Shown piece by piece: positions 54,665 to 64,000 of a stretch of 64,000 nucleotides of DNA. Position numbers and translations under genes: made by a program. The stretch comes from Streptomyces termitum. GTDB lineage: Bacteria; Actinomycetota; Actinomycetes; Streptomycetales; Streptomycetaceae. The stretch is taken from NCBI RefSeq assembly GCF_014650175.1, contig NZ_BMUL01000002.1, positions 129,150 to 193,149 on the forward strand. Direction: 5' to 3'. The notes below the pieces were generated by a model. It was given only the letters and a program-made list of their open reading frames with translations. It searched no databases and was not told the DNA's origin. Numbering within the stretch: the stretch's first letter is position 1; every line of letters begins with the position of its first letter.

Positions 54665-55965
54665 TCCCCGCCCTCCTCCGCGCCGGCCGGGGCGACCGGC
54701 TCGACGAGCACGGTGACGATCTTGTTGCGGCGGCCGGCCGGGGCCTCCGCGGTGAGCCGCAGCTCCCGGCCGTCCGGCAGCGCGACGACCGCCGAGGCAC
54801 CGGAGATCGGCACCCGGCCGAGGGCCTTGGCGAGCAGGCCGCCGACGGTCTCCACGTCCTCGTCGTCGAACTCGTCCGGGCCGAAGCCGTACAGCTCGCC
54901 GAGGTCGCCGATGTCGAGGCGGGCGGTGACCCGGTGCCGGTCGTCGCCGAGGTCCTGGACCGGCGGCAGCTCCCGGTCGTACTCGTCGGTGATCTCGCCG
55001 ACGATCTCCTCCAGGATGTCCTCGATGGTGACGATGCCGGCGGTGCCGCCGTACTCGTCGATGACGACGGCAACGTGGTTGCGCTCCTGCTGCATCTCGC
55101 GCAGCAGGTCGCCCGCGTTCTTGGTGTCGGGGACGAAGACCGCGGCCCGCATCGCCGTGGAGACCAGGTCGGCCTCGGCGTCGCGGCTGATGTGCGTCTT
55201 GCGGACCATGTCCTTCAGGTACACGATGCCGACGATGTCGTCCTCGTTCTCCCCGGTCACCGGGATGCGGGAGAAGCCGGAGCGCAGCGCGAGGGTGAGG
55301 GCCTGCCGGACGGTCTTGTACCGCTCGATGCAGACCAGGTCGGTGCGCGGCACCATCACCTCGCGGACCAGGGTGTCGCCCAGCTCGAAGACGGAGTGCA
55401 CCATGCGGCGCTCCTCGTCCTCGATGAGCGACTCCCGCTCGGCCAGGTCCACCAGGGCGCGCAGCTCGGCCTCGGAGGCGAAGGGGCCCTTGCGGAAGCC
55501 CTTGCCGGGGGTGAGCGCGTTGCCGATGAGGATCAGCAGCTGCGGGATCGGGCCCATGACCCGGGCCAGCGGCAGCAGGACGTACGCGGCGGCGGTCGCC
55601 GTGTTCAGCGGGTGCTGGCGGCCGATGGTGCGCGGCGAGACGCCGACCGCCACGTAGGAGACCAGCACCATCACGGCGATGGCGACGAGGAGCGCCTCCC
55701 AGGTCTCCGGGAAGTACTCCAGGCAGGCGTAGGTGACCAGGACGCCGGCCGCCATCTCGCAGGCGACGCGGACCAGCAGCGCCACGTTGAGGTAGCGGGT
55801 CGGGTCGGCGGCGATCTGGGCGAGTTTCGCGGCCCCGCGCCGTCCGGAGCGGACGGCCTCGGCGGCGCGGAAGCTGGTGACGCGGGCGAGCCCGGCCTCG
55901 GCGCAGGCGGCGAGCCAGGCGACGACGACCAGGGCGACCGCGCCCAGGATCAGCTGGATGCTCAT
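54661..55965 (-). CDS. CNNM/CorC-type transporter (hemolysin-like, CBS domain)
   Basis: A 434-aa protein: a DUF21 membrane domain with about four helices (1-150), a CBS pair (about 180-320, with VREVMVPRTDLVCIE and EEYGGTAGIVTIEDILEEIVGE-like segments) and a C-terminal CorC_HlyC domain (ARLDIGDLGELYGF). Relatives move Mg or Co ions. It lies 13 nt after ybeY in the usual phoH-ybeY-corC order. Confidence 0.9.
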   Translation of the reverse strand: MSIQLILGAVALVVVAWLAACAEAGLARVTSFRAAEAVRSGRRGAAKLAQIAADPTRYLNVALLVRVACEMAAGVLVTYACLEYFPETWEALLVAIAVMVLVSYVAVGVSPRTIGRQHPLNTATAAAYVLLPLARVMGPIPQLLILIGNALTPGKGFRKGPFASEAELRALVDLAERESLIEDEERRMVHSVFELGDTLVREVMVPRTDLVCIERYKTVRQALTLALRSGFSRIPVTGENEDDIVGIVYLKDMVRKTHISRDAEADLVSTAMRAAVFVPDTKNAGDLLREMQQERNHVAVVIDEYGGTAGIVTIEDILEEIVGEITDEYDRELPPVQDLGDDRHRVTARLDIGDLGELYGFGPDEFDDEDVETVGGLLAKALGRVPISGASAVVALPDGRELRLTAEAPAGRRNKIVTVLVEPVAPAGAEEGGE

Positions 55966-55978
55966 CGGGCGCGCGGGG

Positions 55979-56476
55979 TCAGTTGACGGTCGGGGCCGGG
56001 GAGGGGCCGGTGAGGCCCCGCTCCGCGCGCCAGCCGTCCACGATCGCCGCCTGGAGGCCGAACATCTCGGCCTTCTCGTCGGGCTCCTCGTGGTCGTAGC
56101 CGAGCAGGTGGAGGACGCCGTGGACGGTGAGGAGCTGGAGCTCCTCGTCCATGGAGTGCCCGGTGGGCGCGTCCTCGCCCTGCTTCTTGGCGACCTCGGG
56201 GCAGAGCACGATGTCGCCGAGGAGCCCCTGCGGGGGCTCCTCGTCGTCCTTGGCCGGCGGGCGCAGCTCGTCCATCGGGAAGGACATGACGTCCGTGGGT
56301 CCGGGGAGGTCCATCCACTGGATGTGGAGCTGCTCCATCGCCTCCGCGTCCACGACGATCACCGAGAGCTCGGAGAGCGGGTGGATGCGCATGCGTCCGA
56401 GGGCGTAGCGGGCGACATCGAGGATCGCCTGCTCGTCGACCTCGGTGCCGGACTCGTTGTTGACGTCGATCGACAT
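55979..56476 (-). CDS. ybeY: Endoribonuclease YbeY
   Basis: A 165-aa metal-dependent RNase needed for 16S rRNA maturation and ribosome quality control. The zinc motif [11 protein letters not shown] is clear at about residues 118-128. [13 protein letters not shown] is also typical. It lies 12 nt after phoH. Confidence 0.95.
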   Translation of the reverse strand: MSIDVNNESGTEVDEQAILDVARYALGRMRIHPLSELSVIVVDAEAMEQLHIQWMDLPGPTDVMSFPMDELRPPAKDDEEPPQGLLGDIVLCPEVAKKQGEDAPTGHSMDEELQLLTVHGVLHLLGYDHEEPDEKAEMFGLQAAIVDGWRAERGLTGPSPAPTVN

Positions 56477-56488
56477 GTGCGGTTGCTT

Positions 56489-57526
<1,038 letters not shown>

Positions 57527-57631
57527 GGGCCGGCACTCTGGCCTGCGCACACCTCCTGCTGCGGGGTTCTCGTCTGTTCGACAACCTCTCGCCCCCAGCC
57601 TACGACCTGGGACCGGTGAGCCCGAAGCGGT

Positions 57632-58789
57632 TTACGGGACCGACGACCGGAAGCCGATGGTGGGGACCGCCCTGCGGGGCGGCCAGGGGCGGGCGGGGGC
57701 CGGGAGGAGTCCTTCGAGGAAGGCGTAGCGGGCGCGCAGGGCCTCGGGGTCCTGCCGGTCGTCGTGCTGGACGTGCTGCCACCAGGCGGCGATCTCGGTC
57801 CAGGTGGGGGCGGAGAGGGAGCCGCCGAACTCCTGGACGGAGAGGGCGGCGGTGAGGCCGGCGAAGGCGAGCCGGTCGGCGAGCGGCCAGTCGGCGAGGG
57901 TGCCGGTGACGAAGCCGGCGACGAAGACGTCGCCGGCGCCGGTGGGGTCGAGGGCCTCGACGCGGATGGCGGGGACCTCGGCGGTCTCGCCGGTGGCGCC
58001 GTCCACGGCGTAGGCGCCCTCGGCGCCGAGGGTGACGACGGCGTAGCGGACCTTGTCGGCCAGCGCGCGGGCGGCGGCGCGGGGGCAGTCGGTGCGGGTG
58101 TAGCGCATGGCCTCGGCGGCGTTGGGCAGGAAGGCTTCGCAGTGTTCCAGGTCGGCGAGTCCGGCGAGGTCCCAGCGGCCGGTGTCGTCCCAGCCGACGT
58201 CGGCGAAGACGCGGGTGCCGGAGCGGGCGGCGCGGGCGACCCATTCCTCGGCGCGGCCGGGCACCAGGGAGGCGACGGCGGCGCGGGCGGGCGGCGGGTC
58301 GGCGAGGGCGCCGTCGGGGTGGGGGGCCTCGTGGCCGTGGGAGACCATCGTGCGCTCGCCCTCGTAGGCCATGGAGACGGTGACCGGGGAGTGCCAGCCG
58401 GGGACGGTGCGGGAGAGGGAGAGGTCGATGCCCTCGCCCTGTTCGAGGGCGTCCCAGCAGTATTCGCCGTAGTGGTCGTCGCCGAAGGCGGCGGCGAGCG
58501 AGGTGCGCAGGCCGAGGCGGGCGAGGGCGGTGGCCATGTTGGCGACGCCGCCGGGGCTGGAGCCCATGCCGCGGGCCCAGGACTCGGTGCCGCGGACGGG
58601 GGCGCTGTCGAGGCCGGTGAAGATGATGTCGAGGAAGACGGTGCCGGTGAGGAAGACGTCGCGGGCGGGGTCGGCGGGGCCGCGGACGGTCTCCAGCGGG
58701 TCGAGGCCGGGCTCGCGCCGGTCCGCGGGCGGGGCCCCGTGGGGGGCTCCGTCCTGCTGTCCGCGCTGGTCTCCGCTGGGTGTGGTCAC
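57632..58789 (-). CDS. PfkB-family carbohydrate kinase
   Basis: A 385-aa kinase of the ribokinase family. The core (about 45-345) shows GTVFLDIIFTGLD, GSSPGGVANMATALARLGL, and the anion-hole and catalytic motif DPTGAGDVFVAGFVTG (about residues 285-300). The first 40 residues are a variable Gly/Pro-rich tail. The substrate could be a sugar or a nucleoside. GTG 58789 has GGGAG 6 nt upstream. Confidence 0.87.
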   Translation of the reverse strand: MTTPSGDQRGQQDGAPHGAPPADRREPGLDPLETVRGPADPARDVFLTGTVFLDIIFTGLDSAPVRGTESWARGMGSSPGGVANMATALARLGLRTSLAAAFGDDHYGEYCWDALEQGEGIDLSLSRTVPGWHSPVTVSMAYEGERTMVSHGHEAPHPDGALADPPPARAAVASLVPGRAEEWVARAARSGTRVFADVGWDDTGRWDLAGLADLEHCEAFLPNAAEAMRYTRTDCPRAAARALADKVRYAVVTLGAEGAYAVDGATGETAEVPAIRVEALDPTGAGDVFVAGFVTGTLADWPLADRLAFAGLTAALSVQEFGGSLSAPTWTEIAAWWQHVQHDDRQDPEALRARYAFLEGLLPAPARPWPPRRAVPTIGFRSSVP

Positions 58790-59059
58790 GTCGAACTCCC
58801 GGTCGTGGTGCGGCGGGACCGGCACGCGGGTGCCGGTCCGGACAGTGTGCCCGACGGGGCGGGGGTGACGGGGGTGACGCGGCCAGGTCGCGCGTGAATA
58901 CCCCGCTCCTCCGATTCCAAACCGATTGTGTCCCGTATCACAGGTCGAATCGGGGGATCGTCCCTTCTCCGCCCATTCGGTTGCTTGATACACATGGTGC
59001 CGCGACCCCGTGGTTCACCGGGCGCCGTCTCATTCCCCCGTTCAGTTCCTGGAACGCCC

Positions 59060-60397
59060 ATGTCCGCGCGCCCGCGCGCCCGGGGGCCGCTCGCCGCCCT
59101 CGTCGCCCTCTTCACGGCCGGCTACCTCGCCCCGTACCTCCTGCCCACCGTCGTCGGCCGGCTCGCCGCCGGGCTCGGCCTGGGACCGGCCCAGGCCGGC
59201 CTGGTCGGCTCGGTGCTGCTGCTCGGCTCCGCCTCCGCCGGTCTCACGCTCGCCGCCCGCGTGGAGCGGGTCGGCCCGCGCCGGGCGGCCCGCCTCGGAC
59301 TCCTCGCGATGGTGCTGGGGTACGGCTCCGCCGCCGCGACCGGCAGCCTGCCGCTGGTGGTCGCCGGGGTGGTCCTCGGCGGCTTCGGCTCGGGCTCGGC
59401 GACGGCGGTGGCCGCCTCCGGCATCGCCGGCCGCCCCGATCCGCAGCGGGCCTCCACGCTCGGCCTGCTGTCGGTCTCGGCCGCGGCGGGTGTCCTGTAC
59501 CTGACGCTGCCGAGGCTCGGCGGCGGCCACTCTCTGCCGCTGCTGGCGCTCGCGGGGGCGGCGGTCCTGGTGTGGCCGGTGACGGGGCGGCTGCCGGGCG
59601 CCACGCGCGCGTACCGGGGCGTCGCGGTGGCGGAGGCCGCCGGGCCGCTGCCGTACCGGCGGGCGGGGGCGGTGCTGGCGGGCTGCGTGCTGGCCTGGTC
59701 GATGGCGCAGAACGCCCTGTGGGGCGTGAGCGGCCGGATCGGCACCGGGCAGGCGGGGCTCTCCGAGGTGACCGCCGGGGCCGTCTTCGCGGTGGCGCTC
59801 GGCGGCGGGCTTGCCGGGGTGACGGCCGCCGGGGCGCTCGGCTCGCGGCTGGGCCGGGCGGTCCCGATCGGGGCGGGCACGGTCCTGATCGCGGCCTGCG
59901 TGCTGCTCAGCGCGAACGCGGACGGCCTCGCGTCCTTCGCGACCGGCGAGGTGCTGTGGAACACCGTCTATCCGGTGGTCCTCTCCTACCTGCTGGGCCT
60001 GGCCGCCTCGCTCGACCCGCGCGGGCGCTGGGCGGTCCTGGTCGGCTCGGCGTCCTCGCTGGGCACCGCCTGCGGGCCGGTGGTCGGCAGCGTGCTGTCC
60101 CAGGCGGCCGGCTTCCCGGTGATGGGCGCGGTCCTCGCCGGTCTGCTGCTGGCGGTGGCCGGGCCGATGGCGGTGGTGGCCCGGCACGCGTCGGGGCGGC
60201 CGCTGGTGCCCGGTTCGATCCGCCGCAGGGGCGGTGCCCCGGCGGCGTTCGTGGCGGGCGCGGCCCCGGCGACGACGGCGCTGCTGCCGCAGGTCGGTGC
60301 CCCGGAGCAGGAGATCGCCGCGATCCCGGCGCCGGTGGCGGGCCGCCGCCGGCCGGTCCGCTCGGCCTTCCGGCTGGCCCGCCCGGGGCGCGGCTGA
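59060..60397 (+). CDS. MFS transporter, 12-TM type
   Basis: A 445-aa membrane protein with about twelve helices, starting FTAGYLAPYLLPTVVGRLA and containing LGGFGSGSATAVAASGIAG. It has an Arg/Pro-rich C-terminal tail of about 60 residues. Motif A is poorly kept, so the subfamily and substrate are unknown. ATG 59060 is the first with a (weak) TGGA site. It is divergent from the PfkB kinase gene. Confidence 0.8.
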   Translation: MSARPRARGPLAALVALFTAGYLAPYLLPTVVGRLAAGLGLGPAQAGLVGSVLLLGSASAGLTLAARVERVGPRRAARLGLLAMVLGYGSAAATGSLPLVVAGVVLGGFGSGSATAVAASGIAGRPDPQRASTLGLLSVSAAAGVLYLTLPRLGGGHSLPLLALAGAAVLVWPVTGRLPGATRAYRGVAVAEAAGPLPYRRAGAVLAGCVLAWSMAQNALWGVSGRIGTGQAGLSEVTAGAVFAVALGGGLAGVTAAGALGSRLGRAVPIGAGTVLIAACVLLSANADGLASFATGEVLWNTVYPVVLSYLLGLAASLDPRGRWAVLVGSASSLGTACGPVVGSVLSQAAGFPVMGAVLAGLLLAVAGPMAVVARHASGRPLVPGSIRRRGGAPAAFVAGAAPATTALLPQVGAPEQEIAAIPAPVAGRRRPVRSAFRLARPGRG

Positions 60398-60452
60398 GCC
60401 GGGCGGGGCCGGGCCGGGCGGGGATCGGGAGACGGGCGGCGGAGGGCGGGGG

Positions 60453-61448
60453 TCAGAAGGTGTACGCCTCGACCTCGGCCAGGTAGCGGGCCCGGCGCGG
60501 TTCGTCGTCCTCCAGGAAGGAGGCTTCGAAGGAGTGCCGGGCCAGGGTGCGGAGCTGGTCCGGGGTGAGGCCGAGGGCGTCGCGGACGCCGTCGTAGTTG
60601 TCGCCCGCGTAGCCGCCGAAGTAGGCGGGGTCGTCGGAGTTGACGGTGACCAGGAGGCCGGCGTCGAGCATCTGCCGCAGCGGGTGGTCGGCGAGGGTGT
60701 CGATGACGCGGAGCCGGACGTTCGACAGCGGGCAGAGGGTGAGCGGGATCCGCTCGCGGGCCAGCCGCTCGACCAGCCCGGGGTCCTCCATGCAGCGCAG
60801 TCCGTGGTCGATCCGCTCCACGCCGAGGACGTCGAGGGCCTCGCGGACGTAGGCGGCCGGGCCCTCCTCGCCGGCGTGCGCGACCCGGCGCAGGCCGAGC
60901 CGGGCGGCCTCCTCGTACACGGCGGCGAACTTGGCCGGCGGGTGGCCGATCTCGGCCGAGTCGAGGCCGACGCCGGTGATCCGGTCCAGGTACGGCTTCG
61001 CCTCCTCCAGGGTGGCGAGGGCCGACTCGGCGGACTCGTCGCGCAGGAAGCACAGGATGAGCCGGGTGGAGACGCCGTACCGCTCCTCGGCGCGGTCGAG
61101 GGAGGCGGCCAGGCCCTCGATCACGGTGCCGATCGGGACGCCGCGGGCGGTGTGGGCCTGCGGGTCGAAGAAGATCTCGGCGTGCCGGACGCCCTGGGCG
61201 GCGGCCCGCTCCAGGTAGGCGTCGGCGAGGTCGGTGAAGTCCCGGGGCGTCCGCAGCACCGCCATCAGCGCGTAGTAGAGGTCCAGGAAGGACTGGAGGT
61301 CGCTGAAGCGGTACGCCTCCCGCAGGGCGGCGGTGTCGGCGTGGGGCAGGGTGACGCCGTTGCGGGCGGCGAGGGCGAAGGCCAGTTCGGGTTCGAGGGT
61401 GCCTTCGATGTGGAGGTGCAGTTCGGCCTTGGGGACGGGCATGTTCAC
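60453..61448 (-). CDS. Adenine deaminase / adenosine deaminase family protein
   Basis: A 331-aa metal-dependent hydrolase: N-terminal [15 protein letters not shown] (two His zinc ligands), AHAGEEGP (about residue 192), and [14 protein letters not shown] with the late Asp pair. The sequence [18 protein letters not shown] is closer to the adenine deaminase (Aah1-like) pattern than to adenosine deaminase. Role: purine salvage. Its GTG start overlaps the rnz stop by four bases; ATG 61442 is an alternative. Confidence 0.85.
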   Translation of the reverse strand: MNMPVPKAELHLHIEGTLEPELAFALAARNGVTLPHADTAALREAYRFSDLQSFLDLYYALMAVLRTPRDFTDLADAYLERAAAQGVRHAEIFFDPQAHTARGVPIGTVIEGLAASLDRAEERYGVSTRLILCFLRDESAESALATLEEAKPYLDRITGVGLDSAEIGHPPAKFAAVYEEAARLGLRRVAHAGEEGPAAYVREALDVLGVERIDHGLRCMEDPGLVERLARERIPLTLCPLSNVRLRVIDTLADHPLRQMLDAGLLVTVNSDDPAYFGGYAGDNYDGVRDALGLTPDQLRTLARHSFEASFLEDDEPRRARYLAEVEAYTF

Positions 61449-62350
61449 GTTCGTTTCGGTACGGGGACCCGCATGAGGTCCTGGGCGACGCTCAGTTCGC
61501 CCTCGAAGCCGGCGGCCCTGGCCTGCCGTTCGAACTCGGAGGGGTCGGAGTAGCGCTGGGAGAAGTGGGTGAGGACGAGGTGGCGGACGCCGGCGTCGCG
61601 GGCGACGGCGGCGGCCTGTCCGGCGGTCAGGTGGCCGTGGTCGGTGGCGAGCCGCTCGTCCTCGTCGAGGAAGGTCGACTCGATGACCAGCAGGTCGACG
61701 CCGTCCGCGAGGGCGTGCACGCCGTCGCAGAGCCGGGTGTCCATGACGAAGGCGAAGCGCTGGCCGCGCCGGACCTCGCTGACCTCGTCGAGAAGGACCC
61801 CGCCGAGGGAGCCCTCGCGCTGGATGCGGCCGACGTCGGGGCCCGCGATGCCGTGCGCGGCGAGCCGCTCGGGCAGCAGGCGGCGGCCGTCGGGCTCGAC
61901 CAGGCGGTAGCCGAAGGACTCGACGGGGTGGGAGAGCCGGCGGGCCTCCAGGGTGAAGGCGCCGGTGACGGCGAGGACGCCGTCCGCCGCCACCGGCTCC
62001 TCGGTGATCTCGACGCTCTCGCGGTAGGCGGTGGCGTACCGGAGCCGGTCGAAGAAGTCCTGTCCGCTCGCCGGGTAGTGGGCGGTGACCGGGTGCGCGA
62101 CCTGGTCGAGGTTGATCCGCTGGATCACCCCGGCCAGGCCGAGCGAGTGGTCGCCGTGGAAGTGCGTGACGCAGATCCGGTTCAGGTCGTGGGCGGCGAC
62201 CCCGGCCCGCAGCATCTGCCGCTGGGTGCCCTCCCCGGGGTCGAAGAGGAGGCCGTGGCCGTCCCAGCGGAGCACGTAGCCGTTGTGGTTGCGGTGGCGG
62301 GTCGGGACCTGGCTGGCGGTGCCGAGGACGACCAGTTCGCGGGCGGACAC
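61445..62350 (-). CDS. rnz: Ribonuclease Z
   Basis: A 301-aa beta-lactamase-fold endonuclease that trims tRNA 3' ends. Metal motif [15 protein letters not shown] (about residues 60-74), [13 protein letters not shown] and [12 protein letters not shown] are all present. GTG start 6 nt after the HIT gene, without a strong ribosome site. Confidence 0.94.
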   Translation of the reverse strand: MSARELVVLGTASQVPTRHRNHNGYVLRWDGHGLLFDPGEGTQRQMLRAGVAAHDLNRICVTHFHGDHSLGLAGVIQRINLDQVAHPVTAHYPASGQDFFDRLRYATAYRESVEITEEPVAADGVLAVTGAFTLEARRLSHPVESFGYRLVEPDGRRLLPERLAAHGIAGPDVGRIQREGSLGGVLLDEVSEVRRGQRFAFVMDTRLCDGVHALADGVDLLVIESTFLDEDERLATDHGHLTAGQAAAVARDAGVRHLVLTHFSQRYSDPSEFERQARAAGFEGELSVAQDLMRVPVPKRT

Positions 62351-62356
62351 GGGGGG

Positions 62357-62716
62357 CTATCCGGGGGGCCAGTTGAGGCCGCGGCCGCCCAGCACGTGCG
62401 CGTGCGCGTGGAAGACGGTCTGTCCGGCGCCCGCGCCGGTGTTCAGGACGATGCGGTAGCCGCTGTCGTCGGTCTTCTCCTGGGCGGCGACCTCGCCGGC
62501 CTCGCGCAGCACGTCGGCGGCGACGCTCGGCGCGGCGGCGGCGAGCGAGGCGGCGTCCGGGTAGTGCAGGCGCGGGATGACCAGGACGTGGCTGGGCGCC
62601 TGCGGGTTGATGTCGCGGAAGGCCAGCGTGGTCTCGGTCTCGCGGACGATCGTCGCCGGCACCTCCCCCGCCACGATCTTGCAGAACAGGCAGTCGTCCT
62701 GTGGCTCTCCGGCCAT
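62357..62716 (-). CDS. HIT-family hydrolase
   Basis: A 119-aa nucleotide-phosphate-binding protein: CLFCKIVAGEVPATIV at the N-terminus and the histidine triad in QTVFHAHAHVLGG near the C-terminus. It resembles HinT-type purine phosphoramidases, but in the triad the hydrophobic between His 1 and His 2 is Ala. ATG 62716 has GAGGAGG about 9 nt upstream. It leads the HIT-rnz-deaminase transcript. Confidence 0.92.
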   Translation of the reverse strand: MAGEPQDDCLFCKIVAGEVPATIVRETETTLAFRDINPQAPSHVLVIPRLHYPDAASLAAAAPSVAADVLREAGEVAAQEKTDDSGYRIVLNTGAGAGQTVFHAHAHVLGGRGLNWPPG

Positions 62717-62869
62717 GGCCTGGGGCCTCCTCGTCTCGGCTGGTCCGTACGGGGGCATGCTATCCGGCGGTCCCGACCGGCCCCCGGGCATTTGCCGATC
62801 GGGGCCGGGGCCGGTCGCGGATCGGGCACCCGGCGGCCGGGGCCGGGCCGGTCCTCGCGCATCCGGTGG

Positions 62870-62931
62870 CCGGAGCCCCCGCCACCGGCCGCCGGGTGCC
62901 CGGTGGCGGGGGCTCCGGTGGCGGGGGCTCC
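62870..62931 (-). terminator. Hairpin with duplicated right arm
   Basis: A perfect 19-bp stem (62870-62888 with 62900-62918) with an 11-nt loop. A 15-bp unit of the right arm (62902-62916) is repeated at once (62917-62931), so two alternative stems are possible. It lies just after the TPR-protein gene. Confidence 0.75.
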
Positions 62932-62944
62932 GGCCGGGCTCGGG

Positions 62945-64000
62945 TCAGTCCTTGGGCATCCGCCGGTTGAGGGCGGAGCGGCTCACCCAGTACGTGATGA
63001 TCACGGCCCAGAACAGGGGGGTGCCGAGGCCGCCGACGAGGGCCGAGTCGAGGGACCACAGGGCGAGGACGGCGAAGGAGTACAGGCTGAGCAGGGCGAC
63101 GGCGCCGGCCATGTAGAGCACGGGCGGGCAGTTGCGCGCCACCAGGAGCAGGGGGCGGCGCAGCCGGGGCGGCACCCGGCGGGCCATCCACACGCCCCAG
63201 ACGGCCCAGGCGGCGACGAGGACGGCGCCGCCGGTGAGGAGCGGGACGACCGCCTCGGAGGCGGACGCGTCGGAGGGGACCCAGGCGAGGGCGATCACGG
63301 AGGCGACGAAGCCGACCAGCGCGACCCAGCGGGCCCCGGCGGCGGTCCCCCAGGCCATCGCCTCCAGGTTGTAGCGGGCCTTGCGGTCGGTGAGGTCGAG
63401 GGCGGCGGAGGCGACGAAGCCCTCGGCGGCCTGGGTCCAGGCCCCGCGCCGCAGCCAGCGGCGGCGCAGCCGCAGCAGGGAGAGGTTGTTGTGGGCCTCG
63501 CTGGACTGCGGGTTGAGCCGCAGGGTCGTCTCGTACGCCCGCCGGGCGGTGGCGTGGTCGCCGCGCCGCTGGGCGGTGAGGCCGACGAGGAAGTGGGCGG
63601 CGTCCTCCTCGGGGCCGAGGGCGACGGCGGTCCTGGCGGCCTCGTAGGCGGCGGTGACGCGGGCCCGGTCGCGGCCGCCGCCGTACTCGGCGGTCTCGGC
63701 GAGCGCGGTGCCCAGCGCGTAGTGGCTGCCCCAGAAGGAGGGGGCGAGCTGGACGGTGCGGTGGGCGGACGCCTCGGCGTCGCCGAAGCGCTTGAGGGCG
63801 AGCAGGATCTGGGTGCGCATGAGGTGGCCCATGACCAGCTCGGGCTGGGCGCGCAGGGCCCGCTCGACGGCGGTGAGCGCGGCCGGGTGGTCGCCGGCCC
63901 GGTGCAGGCAGCGGGCGAGGAGGACGAGCGCGTCGGCGTCCTCGGGGTCGGTCGCCAGGTGGCGGGCGGCCAGCTCGCCGGCCTGTTCGAAGCGCCCGGC
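62945..64000 (-). CDS. TPR-containing membrane protein (5' end missing)
   Basis: 351 residues are visible and the frame is open to the right edge. The visible N-terminal part holds tetratricopeptide-like repeats (GRFEQAGELAARHLATDPEDADAL; HPAALTAVERALRAQPE; FGDAEASAHRTVQLAPSFWGSHYALG; HATARRAYETTLRLNPQSSEAHNNL). The C-terminal 150 residues have four hydrophobic helices. A role in protein complex assembly is a general guess; no specific function. Confidence 0.8.
   Translation of the reverse strand, partial: AGRFEQAGELAARHLATDPEDADALVLLARCLHRAGDHPAALTAVERALRAQPELVMGHLMRTQILLALKRFGDAEASAHRTVQLAPSFWGSHYALGTALAETAEYGGGRDRARVTAAYEAARTAVALGPEEDAAHFLVGLTAQRRGDHATARRAYETTLRLNPQSSEAHNNLSLLRLRRRWLRRGAWTQAAEGFVASAALDLTDRKARYNLEAMAWGTAAGARWVALVGFVASVIALAWVPSDASASEAVVPLLTGGAVLVAAWAVWGVWMARRVPPRLRRPLLLVARNCPPVLYMAGAVALLSLYSFAVLALWSLDSALVGGLGTPLFWAVIITYWVSRSALNRRMPKD

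Overview
The window is a stretch of a very GC-rich actinobacterial chromosome, almost certainly Streptomyces. The evidence is the strong G/C third-position bias, many GTG starts, Tat and LAXTG-type export signals, long GC hairpins as terminators, and Streptomyces-typical small proteins (a DUF6243 member, a class F sortase, a choice-of-anchor A protein). From memory, the gene order also resembles the S. coelicolor SCO247x-SCO254x interval. I saw no tRNA, rRNA, CRISPR array, transposase or phage gene. Apart from two small insertions it looks like core chromosome.

Regions. 1-2.2 kb: dGTPase (cut by the left edge), a sirohydrochlorin chelatase-like protein and an unknown protein. 2.2-6.7 kb: aquaporin, SanA/YdcF-like protein, assimilatory nitrate reductase, and an FMN reductase behind a SoxR-type promoter. 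6.9-14.2 kb: cell-envelope genes (DPM1-like glycosyltransferase, GtrA fusion, exported protein plus sortase, TSUP transporter, ferric-reductase-like flavocytochrome). 14.6-22.2 kb: nitrite reductase operon behind a GlnR-like box, then a VOC protein, a truncated haemoglobin, a PhoX-like phosphatase and an ArsR-type regulator. 22.7-32.9 kb: pyruvate phosphate dikinase, a Dus enzyme, an MFS pump, an aldo/keto reductase-TetR pair and glycyl-tRNA synthetase. 33.1-38.5 kb: zinc importer znuACB with zur and a Zur box, then uppS and recO. 39.5-47.3 kb: FprA ferredoxin reductase, a TerB-like protein, a choice-of-anchor A wall protein, leuA with a leucine-rich leader peptide, and a protealysin-type protease followed by its emfourin-type inhibitor. 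47.3-57.5 kb: the conserved block era - cytidine-deaminase-like gene - corC/CNNM - ybeY - phoH. It is split by a three-gene secreted WxL/DUF916 cluster and by an XRE-regulator/MFS pair. 57.6-64 kb: PfkB kinase, MFS, adenine/adenosine deaminase, RNase Z, HIT protein and a TPR membrane protein cut by the right edge.

How the genes work together. NasA reduces nitrate to nitrite and NirBD reduces nitrite to ammonium. The 395-aa flavoprotein leading the nir operon may bring electrons to NasA or NirBD. The CbiX-like protein could insert iron into sirohaem, the NirB cofactor, and the truncated haemoglobin downstream could handle NO made from nitrite. ZnuACB and Zur form a closed zinc-homeostasis circuit. 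The glycosyltransferase and the GtrA fusion together could make, flip and use a lipid-linked sugar.

The least understood part is the WxL-like/DUF916/small secreted protein cluster (48.3-51.3 kb). It carries a shared 15-bp palindrome and sits inside an otherwise conserved housekeeping block. A recurrent feature of the window is a -10 hexamer placed 6-7 nt before the start codon, which predicts many leaderless mRNAs.
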